Positions 33,142 through 41,908 of a stretch of DNA of 64,000 nt are shown piece by piece (position 1 is the stretch's first letter; each line of letters starts with the position of its first letter). The notes beneath the pieces were generated by a model that had not been told where the DNA came from, did no database searches, and saw only the letters and a list, made by a program, of their open reading frames with translations. Source of the DNA: Mucilaginibacter sp. OK268 (GTDB lineage: Bacteria; Bacteroidota; Bacteroidia; Sphingobacteriales; Sphingobacteriaceae); contig NZ_FNJV01000003.1 of the NCBI RefSeq assembly GCF_900103125.1, positions 806,001 to 870,000 on the forward strand, written 5' to 3'. A program made the translations under genes and the position numbers.

Positions 33142-36096
33142 TTAAGCGACAACGTTTTTTCTGAACTTTAGCTCTACCGAGGTTCCCTTACCTTCTTCCG
33201 AAACAATAACCAGCTCGGCATTAATACGTTTTGCCCTTGCTTTTATGTTATGCATACCATGCCCCTTTGATAGGGTATTACTGCTAAAGCCTTTACCATT
33301 ATCGGTAAGTCGCAAACTGACCTCGTCTTTATCAACATAAGCCCAGTGTAATATAACCTGCTCCGCATCGGCATGTTTAAGCGCGTTATTCAGCAGTTCT
33401 TTATATATCATGGTAATATTGCGGCTATATTCCATCGGTAGCTTAACTTGTTTCAGGTTATCATCTATTTTGTTAAACTCAAAATCAACAGGCATATCCT
33501 GAAACAGCTCAATGCCAATTTCTTTAATGTGTATCAAAGTTTCATATAAATTATCGCTTTTGGGGTCAAGGGCCCATAAAATATCTTTGGTACCATTATA
33601 AAGGGCTGCTGCATTTTGTTTAATCTGGTCAACAAGCCCATGCTGATCTGTTTTGCTTTGATCAATTTTAGCGTTTAAAATTTCTGAAAGTATAGAGATA
33701 CGGGTAAGTTTATTACCCAGGTCATCATGAAAATCTTCGGCTGTTTGCTGCCTGATCTTTATTTTTTCTTCTTGTTTAATAGCCTCAATAGCTTGTTGCC
33801 GTTGTATTTTGCTATGGTGCCAAATGTTTTGTAAACCAAAACCTATTAATACAAAGAACAGTACAGCTGATATTTGAAAAGTAAGCGTCTTATAGAACGG
33901 TGGAATAATTTCAAAACTAAAATTAGCTGTATCCGGCGAAACTTTACCATCCGGACTAATGGCCTTTACCCTAAACGTATATTTACCTGGTGGCAACATA
34001 GGGTATTCAACAACATTGTTTTTTACGGGCGAACAAAAAGTGCTGTCTAAACCAACTAATTTGTAGCGATATGACACACTTGTAGGATTTTTTAAATAAA
34101 TACCTAAAAAAGAGATAGCCAGGTGGTTTTGATTATAAGTTAAAGAGGCCCCATTATTTAAATAAGTAAAACCGGTATCCTTACTTCTGCCTATCTGGGG
34201 CATTAGCTTTACATTTTCAATAATAATATGTGGCGGTGGTGAAGATCGTGTTTGTAAACGGGTATTGTAAACCATAACAGATTTTGTGGTTGCTACCCAA
34301 ACCTGATGATCTTTATAAAGTATAGCGTTTTGATTGGTTTCAAAAACAGGCTCCTTTGAGCCTGAATTATCAATAACTGCAAATTTATCCGCAGCCTGAT
34401 CAAACTTCAGTTGGTTAACTCCTTTACCTGTACCTACCCAAACATTATCTGTATCATCAGCTATCAGGCTGTATATTGTATTTGCTTTAAGACCATCATT
34501 TGTAGTATAACTTTTTAAATGATTATTTTTCAGGTTCCAAACAAATAAACCTCTGTCATCGGTGCCTATTAAAACCAGGTTATGATATTTAATCATGGTG
34601 AGGATAGCGGAGTTTTTAAGAACGCTTTGATTAGAGGTCTGCACTACTTTTTTATTTACCAGCAGCACAATACCATTTTGCGTGCCTATAAACACAGAAT
34701 CGCGACCTGTAGCTACTAACGATGATGAGTATTCAGGCACGCCATCCAACTGTTTAAGCACCCCCTTTTCATAGTAATAACAACCCAATGATGTGGCCAA
34801 CCAGATAACCCCGGTGTCATCGGCTATAATAGCGTGGTAAGCTATTTCATCACTTCCTTTTATCTGTCTGAAACCCTTTTGATCATACTGCCACAACCCA
34901 GCCTGGCTTGTACCTATCCAAACAGTTTTATTTTTATCGGTATATAAGCATTGTATACCAGCTAAATACTTAGAACTGCTTGGTGTTGCTATATTGGTAA
35001 GCTTTTTACCATCGTACCTAATCAACCCTCCCCCATCTGCACCCAACACAATATGATCGTTCCAGTCTTTGGTGATCCCCATGATTATTTTTGACTCAGG
35101 CAAACCCTGTGTGCCATCAAAAGTCACATATTTACTACCCTCGCAACGGTATAAACCATTACCCAGGCTCCCGAGCCAAAGATTATTGTCTGTATCAACA
35201 TATATATCTGCAATAGAGATATCGGTAAGTCCATTTGAGGAATCGTAATGAATAACATCACCATCCATTAAACAATAGGCGCCGTTATCGGTACCTATCC
35301 AAAGGTTCTTGTACCCATCCTGTTCAATGCAGAGCAGCTGCCCCTTTACGCTTGCCATTTGTACTGAGGCATAGGGCATCACCTGGTTATCGTTTATATA
35401 AAATAAGCCTTTCCAGGTTAACAGGTAAGCCCTTTGTGTGTCAAATTTGTCAAATAATATTTTTCTTACGGCCAGCTGCTCATATTTCTCACTAAAGCGG
35501 GTGGAATACGTCCATCCACTGCGGCTTAAAGAATATATGCCTTTTCCGTAAACTGCGGCGTAAAGTCTGCCGGTTTTATCAACGGTTATAGTGGTAACCT
35601 TGCTGCTATCATCAAATGCCACAGGTTCCATCTTATTGCCGGTAATTTTAAATAAAGCATAGCCCATCACCGCCCAGATAGTACCACTTGCATCCTGGGC
35701 TATATCGGTTACAATATTGTGTTTCTGAGAGGCCGCGGGTTTATAGTTTATGATTTTGCCATTGTGCAACATCGCCAACCCATCAAGTGTACCAAACCAT
35801 ACATGCCCGGCACGATCAGAAAAAACGGTACTTACATAGTTATTAGGCAACCCATTTTGTCTGGAATATCCTAAAAACTCCTTTCCATCAAAACGGCAGG
35901 CTCCACCAAAAGTGGCTATCCATAAACGATGGTCATTATCCATCGTGAACTTATTTACCTGCGATTGGATCAAACCGTCGTCGATATCATAATGCGCAAA
36001 CGTATATTTTTGCCCCAACGCCGGAAATATCTGCATTAAACAAATAAATACAACACACCAAGACACCCGCACAGGATATAAAAAATACTTGTTCAC
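33142..36096 (-). CDS. two-component-propeller sensor histidine kinase
   Basis: A 984-residue hybrid-type sensor without its own receiver. Signal/anchor at the N-terminus; residues about 30-620 hold two seven-bladed Reg_prop propellers (repeats such as LWIATFGGACRFDGKEF, VWFGTLDGLAMLHNGK, LWLGSLGNGLYRCEG); then a Y_Y_Y domain (about 655-735), a membrane helix (about 738-758), HisKA_3 with phospho-His790 in EDFHDDLGNKLTRIS, and a HATPase domain with NNALKHAD and DNGKGF. The start codon is GTG: a stop codon sits directly before it and the next in-frame Met would remove the export signal. It senses a periplasmic signal, by family habit often a nutrient. Confidence 0.93.
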   Translation of the reverse strand: MNKYFLYPVRVSWCVVFICLMQIFPALGQKYTFAHYDIDDGLIQSQVNKFTMDNDHRLWIATFGGACRFDGKEFLGYSRQNGLPNNYVSTVFSDRAGHVWFGTLDGLAMLHNGKIINYKPAASQKHNIVTDIAQDASGTIWAVMGYALFKITGNKMEPVAFDDSSKVTTITVDKTGRLYAAVYGKGIYSLSRSGWTYSTRFSEKYEQLAVRKILFDKFDTQRAYLLTWKGLFYINDNQVMPYASVQMASVKGQLLCIEQDGYKNLWIGTDNGAYCLMDGDVIHYDSSNGLTDISIADIYVDTDNNLWLGSLGNGLYRCEGSKYVTFDGTQGLPESKIIMGITKDWNDHIVLGADGGGLIRYDGKKLTNIATPSSSKYLAGIQCLYTDKNKTVWIGTSQAGLWQYDQKGFRQIKGSDEIAYHAIIADDTGVIWLATSLGCYYYEKGVLKQLDGVPEYSSSLVATGRDSVFIGTQNGIVLLVNKKVVQTSNQSVLKNSAILTMIKYHNLVLIGTDDRGLFVWNLKNNHLKSYTTNDGLKANTIYSLIADDTDNVWVGTGKGVNQLKFDQAADKFAVIDNSGSKEPVFETNQNAILYKDHQVWVATTKSVMVYNTRLQTRSSPPPHIIIENVKLMPQIGRSKDTGFTYLNNGASLTYNQNHLAISFLGIYLKNPTSVSYRYKLVGLDSTFCSPVKNNVVEYPMLPPGKYTFRVKAISPDGKVSPDTANFSFEIIPPFYKTLTFQISAVLFFVLIGFGLQNIWHHSKIQRQQAIEAIKQEEKIKIRQQTAEDFHDDLGNKLTRISILSEILNAKIDQSKTDQHGLVDQIKQNAAALYNGTKDILWALDPKSDNLYETLIHIKEIGIELFQDMPVDFEFNKIDDNLKQVKLPMEYSRNITMIYKELLNNALKHADAEQVILHWAYVDKDEVSLRLTDNGKGFSSNTLSKGHGMHNIKARAKRINAELVIVSEEGKGTSVELKFRKNVVA

Positions 36097-36166
36097 TTAC
36101 GTGTAAATTAATAGTTTGCAGTATTACCGCAATTAAATTCAAAATAAAGCTAAATAAAATAAAAAA

Positions 36167-36187
36167 AATCACCCTTTTGGGGTGATT
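36167..36187 (-). terminator. intrinsic terminator after the NTF2-like gene
   Basis: Stem AATCACCC / GGGTGATT, followed on the minus strand by a run TTTTTTTTATTTTATT. It lies downstream of the NTF2-like gene and upstream of the histidine kinase gene. Confidence 0.85.
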
Positions 36188-36253
36188 CATTAATATAGGG
36201 TATATTGGTTAATTCCCCTATGAATTTTTATAATAAGATCAGTTAAATAAAAC

Positions 36254-36730
36254 TCAATTTTTGGCAGTTACAGCTCCGTTACCACCTGCCGGGGTTTCCA
36301 GATCTTCAAACATTTTACAAATCTGGGTAATTTTCCATTCCTGGGCATCGTCCTTTTCCAGTATCAGATAATTATGCTGTATACTATCATGATAGCTAAA
36401 ATCAACCCTGGCTATTACCAGCGCATCACTTTTAGCCAGCACTTCGTAGTTTGACTGGCAGTTTTGCTGAGTGCCTGCCTCTTTTTTCATGGCATCAACC
36501 AGGCTTGATTTATTTTGATGGATCACTTTATTGCCACGGGGAATTTTCAATGTATAGTTTTCATCTAATACTCGGCTAAGCTCTTTATAATTGCCATTCA
36601 TATGGCTGTCAATAAAGTCGCGGATTACGGCGGCATAACCAGTTTCGCCAGTTTTTGGGCCTGTATAAGCGTAGATTGATGTGACTGATAATAAACTTAT
36701 TAAGCAGGTCACTAAAAATTTATTTTTCAT
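36254..36730 (-). CDS. exported NTF2-like (Lumazine_bd_2/DUF4440-type) protein
   Basis: A 158-residue secreted protein with a signal peptide (MKNKFLVTCLISLLSVTSIYA). The mature part has a cone-like NTF2 fold pattern: AAVIRDFIDSHMNGNYKELSRVLDENYTLKIPRG, DALVIARVDFSYHDSIQHN and LILEKDDAQEWKITQICKMF. No catalytic site is certain. It begins at the ATG at MKNKFLV, the longer reading being unlikely since it would place the signal peptide internally. It has its own terminator and so is probably monocistronic. Confidence 0.8.
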   Translation of the reverse strand: MKNKFLVTCLISLLSVTSIYAYTGPKTGETGYAAVIRDFIDSHMNGNYKELSRVLDENYTLKIPRGNKVIHQNKSSLVDAMKKEAGTQQNCQSNYEVLAKSDALVIARVDFSYHDSIQHNYLILEKDDAQEWKITQICKMFEDLETPAGGNGAVTAKN

Positions 36731-36875
36731 TGTGATATTTTTTTTATCAAATGTCACTACGGTTGTAAAATAAAAATGTGTGTATCGCACCCTAAAAATA
36801 TGCGTATAGCACCAATAAGCAGGGATTAGTCATTTGTAAGTCATGACCAGGTATAAACTGTAGGCTTTTTAATTT

Positions 36876-36931
36876 ATGGTATTATTCAATTATCGTTGAA
36901 TAGTACCATTTTAAATAAAAATAGTACCATT
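36876..36931 (+). promoter_or_regulatory. candidate operator: two direct AATAGTACCATT sites and one inverted copy
   Basis: Direct repeats AATAGTACCATT at 36899-36910 and 36920-36931 are exactly 21 bases apart, two helical turns. An inverted copy with one mismatch (ATGGTATTATT) is at 36876-36886. This fits binding by an AraC-type dimer, possibly the downstream regulator itself. Confidence 0.6.
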
Positions 36932-36951
36932 ATAAAAGGTAAATTGGTGTG

Positions 36952-36959
36952 TAATTTTG
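36952..36959 (+). promoter_or_regulatory. candidate -7 element TAATTTTG; transcript may be leaderless
   Basis: Exact TAnnTTTG match only five bases before the ATG of the AraC gene. If used, transcription would start at or near the ATG. Confidence 0.45.
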
Positions 36960-36963
36960 TTTC

Positions 36964-37848
36964 ATGTTACAAAACATACCACTATATGATATCTGTTCGT
37001 TATCTGACATCAATCAGGATGACATACTTATAAGCCGTTTTGCACCATATCTGGATACACATAAGAACCTGTTTGCCACCCATCGCCACACCTTTTATCA
37101 TTTGGTATTATTTACAGCAGGATCAGGTACCCATACCATAGATTTTGAAAGTTTTGAGGTTAAGCCCGGGCAAATATATTTTATGATACCCGGCCAGGTA
37201 CATTCATGGGGGTTTGAGGGTTTTACTGATGGTTATATCATCAATTTTTCGGCATCGTTTATACAATCATTTGTGTTGCAGCATGGCTACCTGGATAATT
37301 TTTCTTTTTTCAGCGGCAACCTGGCCGATGCGGTAATTAATTTACCGGTCGAAACTTACGCGGCTATCAAACCACTTTTTGAAGCTATATTAACTGAAGC
37401 TACTCACCCCGGCACATCAGCAGCCGATATGATCAGGTTGCTGATGCTCCAGATATTTATCAGGGTTAATCGGGTATCTGCCATTCCTACGGTAAGCAAT
37501 AATTCATCATACAACCAAACCCTGCTCAAAAACTTTAAAAACTTAATTGAGCATCATTATACCGACATTAAATTACCAAAGGATTATGCCGCCATGCTAT
37601 ACATAACTCCTAACCACCTCAATGCGGTTTGTAAGGATATTATGGGTATCCCCGCTGGCGAGATGATCCGTAACAGGATAATGCTGGAGGCCAAACGTAT
37701 GCTAACCAACCCACAGCTCAGTATCAGCGAAATATCATTGAAACTAAACTTTAGTGATAACTCCTACTTTACCAAGTTTTTTAAAAAACTGGAAGATACT
37801 ACACCCGAAGAATTCAGAAAAAAATTACTATACGATCATGGAAAATAA
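36964..37848 (+). CDS. AraC family transcriptional regulator with cupin sensor
   Basis: A 294-residue regulator. The N-terminal cupin (about 25-110) is clear: THRHTFYHLVLFTAGSGTH, IDFESFEVKPGQIYFMIPGQVHSW. The C-terminal HTH pair is at about 190-290: KLPKDYAAMLYITPNHLNAVCK and ISEISLKLNFSDNSYFTKFFKK, ending in TPEEFRKK. Upstream sites at 36876-36931 suggest autoregulation. It overlaps the DUF983 gene by 11 bases in another frame, so the two are cotranslated. The ligand is unknown. Confidence 0.92.
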   Translation: MLQNIPLYDICSLSDINQDDILISRFAPYLDTHKNLFATHRHTFYHLVLFTAGSGTHTIDFESFEVKPGQIYFMIPGQVHSWGFEGFTDGYIINFSASFIQSFVLQHGYLDNFSFFSGNLADAVINLPVETYAAIKPLFEAILTEATHPGTSAADMIRLLMLQIFIRVNRVSAIPTVSNNSSYNQTLLKNFKNLIEHHYTDIKLPKDYAAMLYITPNHLNAVCKDIMGIPAGEMIRNRIMLEAKRMLTNPQLSISEISLKLNFSDNSYFTKFFKKLEDTTPEEFRKKLLYDHGK

Positions 37849-38245
37849 CAACTATAAATTAGCGGCATGGCCAGCTTTTGTACATGCCAAATGCCCGCGT
37901 TGCAGGCGTGGGGATATGTTTGCCACCGGCATGTATGGCTTTAAGGGTCAGGAAATGCACAAAACATGTTCACATTGTGGTTTAACTTACGAAAGAGAGC
38001 CCGGCTATTTTTATGTGGCCATGTTTGTAAGTTATGCCTTTAATGTTGCCGAAATGGTAACAGCGGCCATAGCTATAAGTGTATTGACCGGAAGCCATAA
38101 TCCATGGTTATATGTTACTATTATATTAGCTATCGCGGTTATACTTTCGCCTTTTAACTTCAGATACTCAAGGGTTATGTTATTGTACTGGCTTACTCCC
38201 GGCCTGCATTATCATCCCGAAATGAGCCGCGACAAAACAAACTGA
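37838..38245 (+). CDS. DUF983 family membrane protein with zinc ribbon
   Basis: A 135-residue protein. The N-terminal ribbon has two CxxC motifs, CPRCRRG (about residues 17-23) and CSHCGLTYE (about 45-53), as in DUF983. After GYFYVAMFVSYAFN come about two or three membrane helices (VAEMVTAAIAISVL; PWLYVTIILAIAVIL; RVMLLYWLTPG). Function of the family is unknown. The start is the ATG at MENNNYKL, lying inside the end of the AraC gene, an overlap of 11 bases. A strong terminator follows, so the unit is AraC-DUF983. Confidence 0.88.
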   Translation: MENNNYKLAAWPAFVHAKCPRCRRGDMFATGMYGFKGQEMHKTCSHCGLTYEREPGYFYVAMFVSYAFNVAEMVTAAIAISVLTGSHNPWLYVTIILAIAVILSPFNFRYSRVMLLYWLTPGLHYHPEMSRDKTN

Positions 38246-38267
38246 TCTTTTGATGAATGATGATGAT

Positions 38268-38302
38268 AAGCGTCGGTAGGTTTTATCTGCCGGCGCTTTT
38301 TT
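38268..38302 (+). terminator. intrinsic terminator of the AraC-DUF983 unit
   Basis: 12-bp stem AAGCGTCGGTAG / CTGCCGGCGCTT (two G-T pairs) followed by a run of T, about 22 bases after the stop. Confidence 0.85.
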
Positions 38303-38385
38303 ATAGTCTAATAATTTTGCCACTATTAAACTATGGGGCTTGATTTTGGTCATAACTACATATCACATCCATATTTTTTGAAAGC

Positions 38386-38541
38386 ATGAAAGCGAAATTA
38401 AACATCATAAAAAAAGACCTGTATAATGTATTTATAATGGGTAACGCCGATGATCAGCAATTGGCAAGGGTCTATATTTTATTGGCCATCCCTTTTTTTA
38501 CTTTAGTCTTTACTTTTGGGCACTTCCCAAGTTATAGGTGA
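38386..38541 (+). CDS. possible small membrane protein, 51 aa
   Basis: A short reading frame (ATG to TGA) with a basic start (MKAKLNIIKKDLYNVF), a charged middle and one hydrophobic helix VYILLAIPFFTLVFTF. It is followed by a hairpin that may be a terminator. It lies in a 430-base gap with no other gene. Neither a family nor a promoter is recognised; it may be a real small protein or the remnant of a longer one. Confidence 0.4.
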   Translation: MKAKLNIIKKDLYNVFIMGNADDQQLARVYILLAIPFFTLVFTFGHFPSYR

Positions 38542-38602
38542 GGCAAGTTTGTATTATTTAGCCCGGATTGCAGCAATATTATGTGCAACCGGCTAAATAA
38601 CA

Positions 38603-38634
38603 AAACAGCCACTACATTGCTGTAATGACTGTTT
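38603..38634. terminator. hairpin AAACAGCCACTACA
   Basis: 14-bp stem with two G-T pairs and loop TTGC. It could end the 51-aa frame on the plus strand and the 107-aa lipoprotein on the minus strand. The T run is short. Confidence 0.5.
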
Positions 38635-38676
38635 GCCAACTGTTTCCCTAATTAAAAAACTAAACTAAAAACGAAA

Positions 38677-39000
38677 TTAATATTGCGATGTGTACCGGCC
38701 TAAACGGTTAATGGCCATTTGTACATTTTTAATATAAAAAACACCGTTATAATCACATTGATTATCTGCCCACCTTTTTGTCTTTAAAAGGTTTTTGTAG
38801 TTAAAATTCGTGATCGTAAAAAAATCCTTTTTGAGGTCAGCTTGCACTGCACTATCAGGCCGAACATCTTGCTGCTGTTTTACTTCTGACGGCTGAATAT
38901 TAGATGATTTTATTTCAGTATCTGATGTAAATATTTTGGCACATGCTACGAGTATAAGGGATACAAAGACAAAAATTAAAAAGTGATAAAAAAGTTTCAT
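38677..39000 (-). CDS. small lipoprotein, 107 aa
   Basis: Hypothetical lipoprotein. From the ATG at MKLFYHFLIFVF there is a signal peptide with a lipobox LVAC (lipid Cys20), followed by AKIFTSD. The rest is hydrophilic, with a Gln/Lys-rich linker and a C-terminal part with two short motifs, ADNQCDYNGVFYIKNVQ and INRLGRYTSQY. No family is recognised. It starts at this ATG because the longer reading puts an unlikely 25-residue extension before the signal. Probably attached to a membrane facing the periplasm. Confidence 0.62.
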   Translation of the reverse strand: MKLFYHFLIFVFVSLILVACAKIFTSDTEIKSSNIQPSEVKQQQDVRPDSAVQADLKKDFFTITNFNYKNLLKTKRWADNQCDYNGVFYIKNVQMAINRLGRYTSQY

Positions 39001-39270
39001 AGTAAATAGCTTTGTAAACGTTTGTTTAGTTGCCTGCTCAAACATGAATCCAAAGTTAATCTTACCATAACACAAATAACAGGGGGATAATACGGTATCG
39101 TCTACGTATTTCTACGCATTTTCATACATCAGGAAATAAACTATTGATTTATTGACAATAATTAATAATCACAATAATTAATCAATTAAAAATAAAAACA
39201 ACCGTAGCGACAGGCTGAAACTGTTATGAATTCCAAATAGTTAGCTTTTGATTAATACTATTGATCAAAT

Positions 39271-41151
39271 TTATCGGTAACCCGCAGCCTGCAGATCAAA
39301 TAATTCGGCATAGCGGCCCCCTTTAAGCAATAATTCCTGGTGGCTGCCTATTTCTATCAGTTCTCCTTTTTCCAGTACCAGTATGCGGTCGGCCATACGA
39401 ACGGTACTAAAACGGTGCGAGATCAGCACTGCCGATTTCCCTTTAGTTAATTCGGCAAAGCGCTCAAAAACATTGTATTCTGCCCTGGCATCAAGGGCAG
39501 ATGTAGGCTCATCCAATATTAACAACTGCGCATCGCGCATGTAGGCCCGTGCCAGGGCAACCTTTTGCCATTCGCCTCCGGATAGTTCTACCCCATCGGC
39601 AAAGCGTTTGCCTAATTGCTGGTCATAATTACCCGGAAGTTTGGCTGCCAGTATATCGGCCAGGCTTTGACGGGCCGAGTTTTCGATGAGCGGACGGTTA
39701 TCCTTTTCGCTTATTTTGCCTACAGCTATATTTTGGGCGAAGGACATCTGATAGCGCAGATAATCCTGAAAAATAACCCCCACGTTAAGCCGAAGGTCGG
39801 TCAGGTCATATTGTTTCAGATCGATGCCATCCAGTAATATCCGGCCTTCTGTGGGGTCGTACAAACGGGCAAGCAATTTCACCAGCGTGGTTTTACCCGC
39901 GCCGTTTTCACCTACCAGTGCCAGTTTTTCACCTGGATACAGCGTAAAATTCAAATGCCGATTGGCCCATCTGTCGGAATTAATATACCGGAAGCCCACA
40001 TCCTCAAAAGTAAAACCCTGCTGTATGGTTTTAGGGAATGGCAGCGCGTGCTCAGCCAGTTTGATCTTGGGTACGATCTCGAAAAACTCAAAAAAATCGC
40101 GCAAGTAAATAGCTCCCTGTGATACTGCTGTAAAACGGGTTAAAATACCCTCAAGCAAGGCGCGGAGCTGCCGGAATGAACCGGCCAGGAATGCCAGTTC
40201 GCCAATGGTCACGCTTCCATTAACTGTACGCACAATAATAACCAGATAAGCTGCATAATAGCCCAGGCTGCCCAGCATGGCAAAAAAGGTGCCCCATAAG
40301 GAGCGTTTTATAGCCAGCCGTTTATTATCGTCATAAAACTTATCGGATAGGAGCCTAAACCTGTCGATAATAAAACCCGAAAGGTCAAATATCTTTACTT
40401 CTTTGGCCGTTTCATCGCTGGCGCCCAGGTAACGAACATAATCCAGTTCGCGCCGTTCCGGCGTTTGCCCACGGGTTAAAGCATAACTTTGATCGTTAAA
40501 GTACGACTCGCCTAAAAAAGCGGGAATAATGGCAATAAGCAGCAGCACAATAAGCCATGGATTAAAAGCCATTAAACCAACGGCCAGGAAGCCCATGGTG
40601 ATCAGGTCCTGTACCTGGCTCATTACCTGCGAAAGTAATATGGTGCGCCCAACGGTTTGTTGCCGGGCGCGTTCCAGCTTATCATAAAATACCGAATCTT
40701 CAAACTGATCCAGATCCAACGTAGCGGCATGTTCCATGATCCTGACCGAAGTATAGTTGCTAAACAAGTCGCCCAGTAAGCTGTCCATCAATGTGATGGC
40801 CCGGCTAAGCGCATCGGTCAGTATGGCCAGGGTAAACTCCAGCCCTACCAATTGCCACAGATAGGCCATATCCTTCACATGCGCGTGGCTTACCAGGACT
40901 ACCTGATCAATGATCAGTTTACCTATATATAACAGCCCCAGGGGCATAGCCGAGCGTATGATGCGCAACAGGGCGTTTACCACTGTCATCCAGCGGCTGG
41001 TTTGCCATACCAGTTTAAAAAACGCTGGTAAATTGCGCAGTGCCTCAAAACGTTCTTTTAAGGTAACTTTATGAGTGATGGTATTTTTTGGTGGGCGATC
41101 GGTCTTCAATAGTAATGCTCTTTCTTGTTGATAGTAAGCGAATTTAACCAA
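39271..41151 (-). CDS. ABC transporter, fused permease and ATP-binding (MsbA/exporter type)
   Basis: A 626-residue half-transporter which probably works as a homodimer exporting a lipid, peptide or drug. The membrane domain (about 45-350) has six helices. The ATPase domain (about 380-620) shows Walker A GENGAGKTT, a Q-loop FQDYLRYQ, signature LSGGEWQKVALARA, Walker B LLILDEPTSALD and H-loop VLISHRFST. The start is uncertain: the reading frame opens with TTG just after a stop codon, and the first in-frame Met lies too far inside. A 39-base AT-rich gap separates it from the divergent HAD gene. Confidence 0.92.
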   Translation of the reverse strand: MVKFAYYQQERALLLKTDRPPKNTITHKVTLKERFEALRNLPAFFKLVWQTSRWMTVVNALLRIIRSAMPLGLLYIGKLIIDQVVLVSHAHVKDMAYLWQLVGLEFTLAILTDALSRAITLMDSLLGDLFSNYTSVRIMEHAATLDLDQFEDSVFYDKLERARQQTVGRTILLSQVMSQVQDLITMGFLAVGLMAFNPWLIVLLLIAIIPAFLGESYFNDQSYALTRGQTPERRELDYVRYLGASDETAKEVKIFDLSGFIIDRFRLLSDKFYDDNKRLAIKRSLWGTFFAMLGSLGYYAAYLVIIVRTVNGSVTIGELAFLAGSFRQLRALLEGILTRFTAVSQGAIYLRDFFEFFEIVPKIKLAEHALPFPKTIQQGFTFEDVGFRYINSDRWANRHLNFTLYPGEKLALVGENGAGKTTLVKLLARLYDPTEGRILLDGIDLKQYDLTDLRLNVGVIFQDYLRYQMSFAQNIAVGKISEKDNRPLIENSARQSLADILAAKLPGNYDQQLGKRFADGVELSGGEWQKVALARAYMRDAQLLILDEPTSALDARAEYNVFERFAELTKGKSAVLISHRFSTVRMADRILVLEKGELIEIGSHQELLLKGGRYAELFDLQAAGYR

Positions 41152-41240
41152 TTAGCCGTCTTGCTCTTTATAAGGAAGCATTATTTTACATTGGTTTGTT
41201 TTTTCATAAACTGCCTGTCAGAACTATAACCTGCTTTTAT

Positions 41241-41248
41241 TACTTTTG
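41241..41248 (+). promoter_or_regulatory. candidate -7 element TACTTTTG of the HAD gene
   Basis: Exact TAnnTTTG match nine bases before the ATG; no clear -33 element. Confidence 0.4.
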
Positions 41249-41256
41249 CCGGCATT

Positions 41257-41901
41257 ATGGATACTTCACTACACAATCAATTCGACAGTATAATTTTTGA
41301 TCTCGACGGCACTCTTTGGGACAGTACAGCCAACGTGGCACTGGCCTGGCAGGCAGCCCTTTCAAAAGTGGATTATATTGATGAGTTGATGACGGTAGAA
41401 CGTGTTAAATCGATCACCGGCATGACCTATGATGCCATTTTTGATAAATTATTCCCCAACCTTAATACCGATCAACGCAAAGAAGTACAAGCCCTTTGCG
41501 CCATCAGTGAGCTCGAAATTTTACATACCAAGGGCGGTGAGCTATATCCACAACTGGAAGAAACACTGAAGTATCTGGGCACAAAATACAAGCTGTATAT
41601 TGTAAGCAACTGCCAGAGCGGTTATATTGAGGTATTCCTTGACCTGAATAACATGCACGCGCACTTTTTGGGTCACCAGTGCTTTGGTACCAAAGGCAAC
41701 CCCAAGGCTGATAATATTAAGGATATTGTAAACGATCATCAGCTTAAAGCACCGGTGTATGTAGGTGATACCATGGGCGATTATACCGCAGCATACCAGG
41801 CCGGTGTACCTTTTATTTTTGCCAGCTATGGCTTTGGTCAGGTACCCGATGGCATGGTGGCTACTGTGGATAGTTTTAGCGCGCTAACAGAACTGCTATA
41901 A
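41257..41901 (+). CDS. HAD family hydrolase (phosphatase, Gph/PgmB type)
   Basis: A 214-residue haloacid-dehalogenase-like hydrolase. Motif I is FDLDGTLWDS with nucleophile Asp15 and Asp17; a four-helix cap follows at about 25-90; motif II is IVSNCQSG, motif III Lys in GTKGNPK, and motif IV is YVGDTMGDYTAA. This is the pattern of phosphoglycolate phosphatase and beta-phosphoglucomutase-like enzymes, so the substrate is a small phosphate ester. It converges on the biotin carboxylase gene, with 7 bases between the stops. Confidence 0.88.
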   Translation: MDTSLHNQFDSIIFDLDGTLWDSTANVALAWQAALSKVDYIDELMTVERVKSITGMTYDAIFDKLFPNLNTDQRKEVQALCAISELEILHTKGGELYPQLEETLKYLGTKYKLYIVSNCQSGYIEVFLDLNNMHAHFLGHQCFGTKGNPKADNIKDIVNDHQLKAPVYVGDTMGDYTAAYQAGVPFIFASYGFGQVPDGMVATVDSFSALTELL

Positions 41902-41908
41902 TACCATG

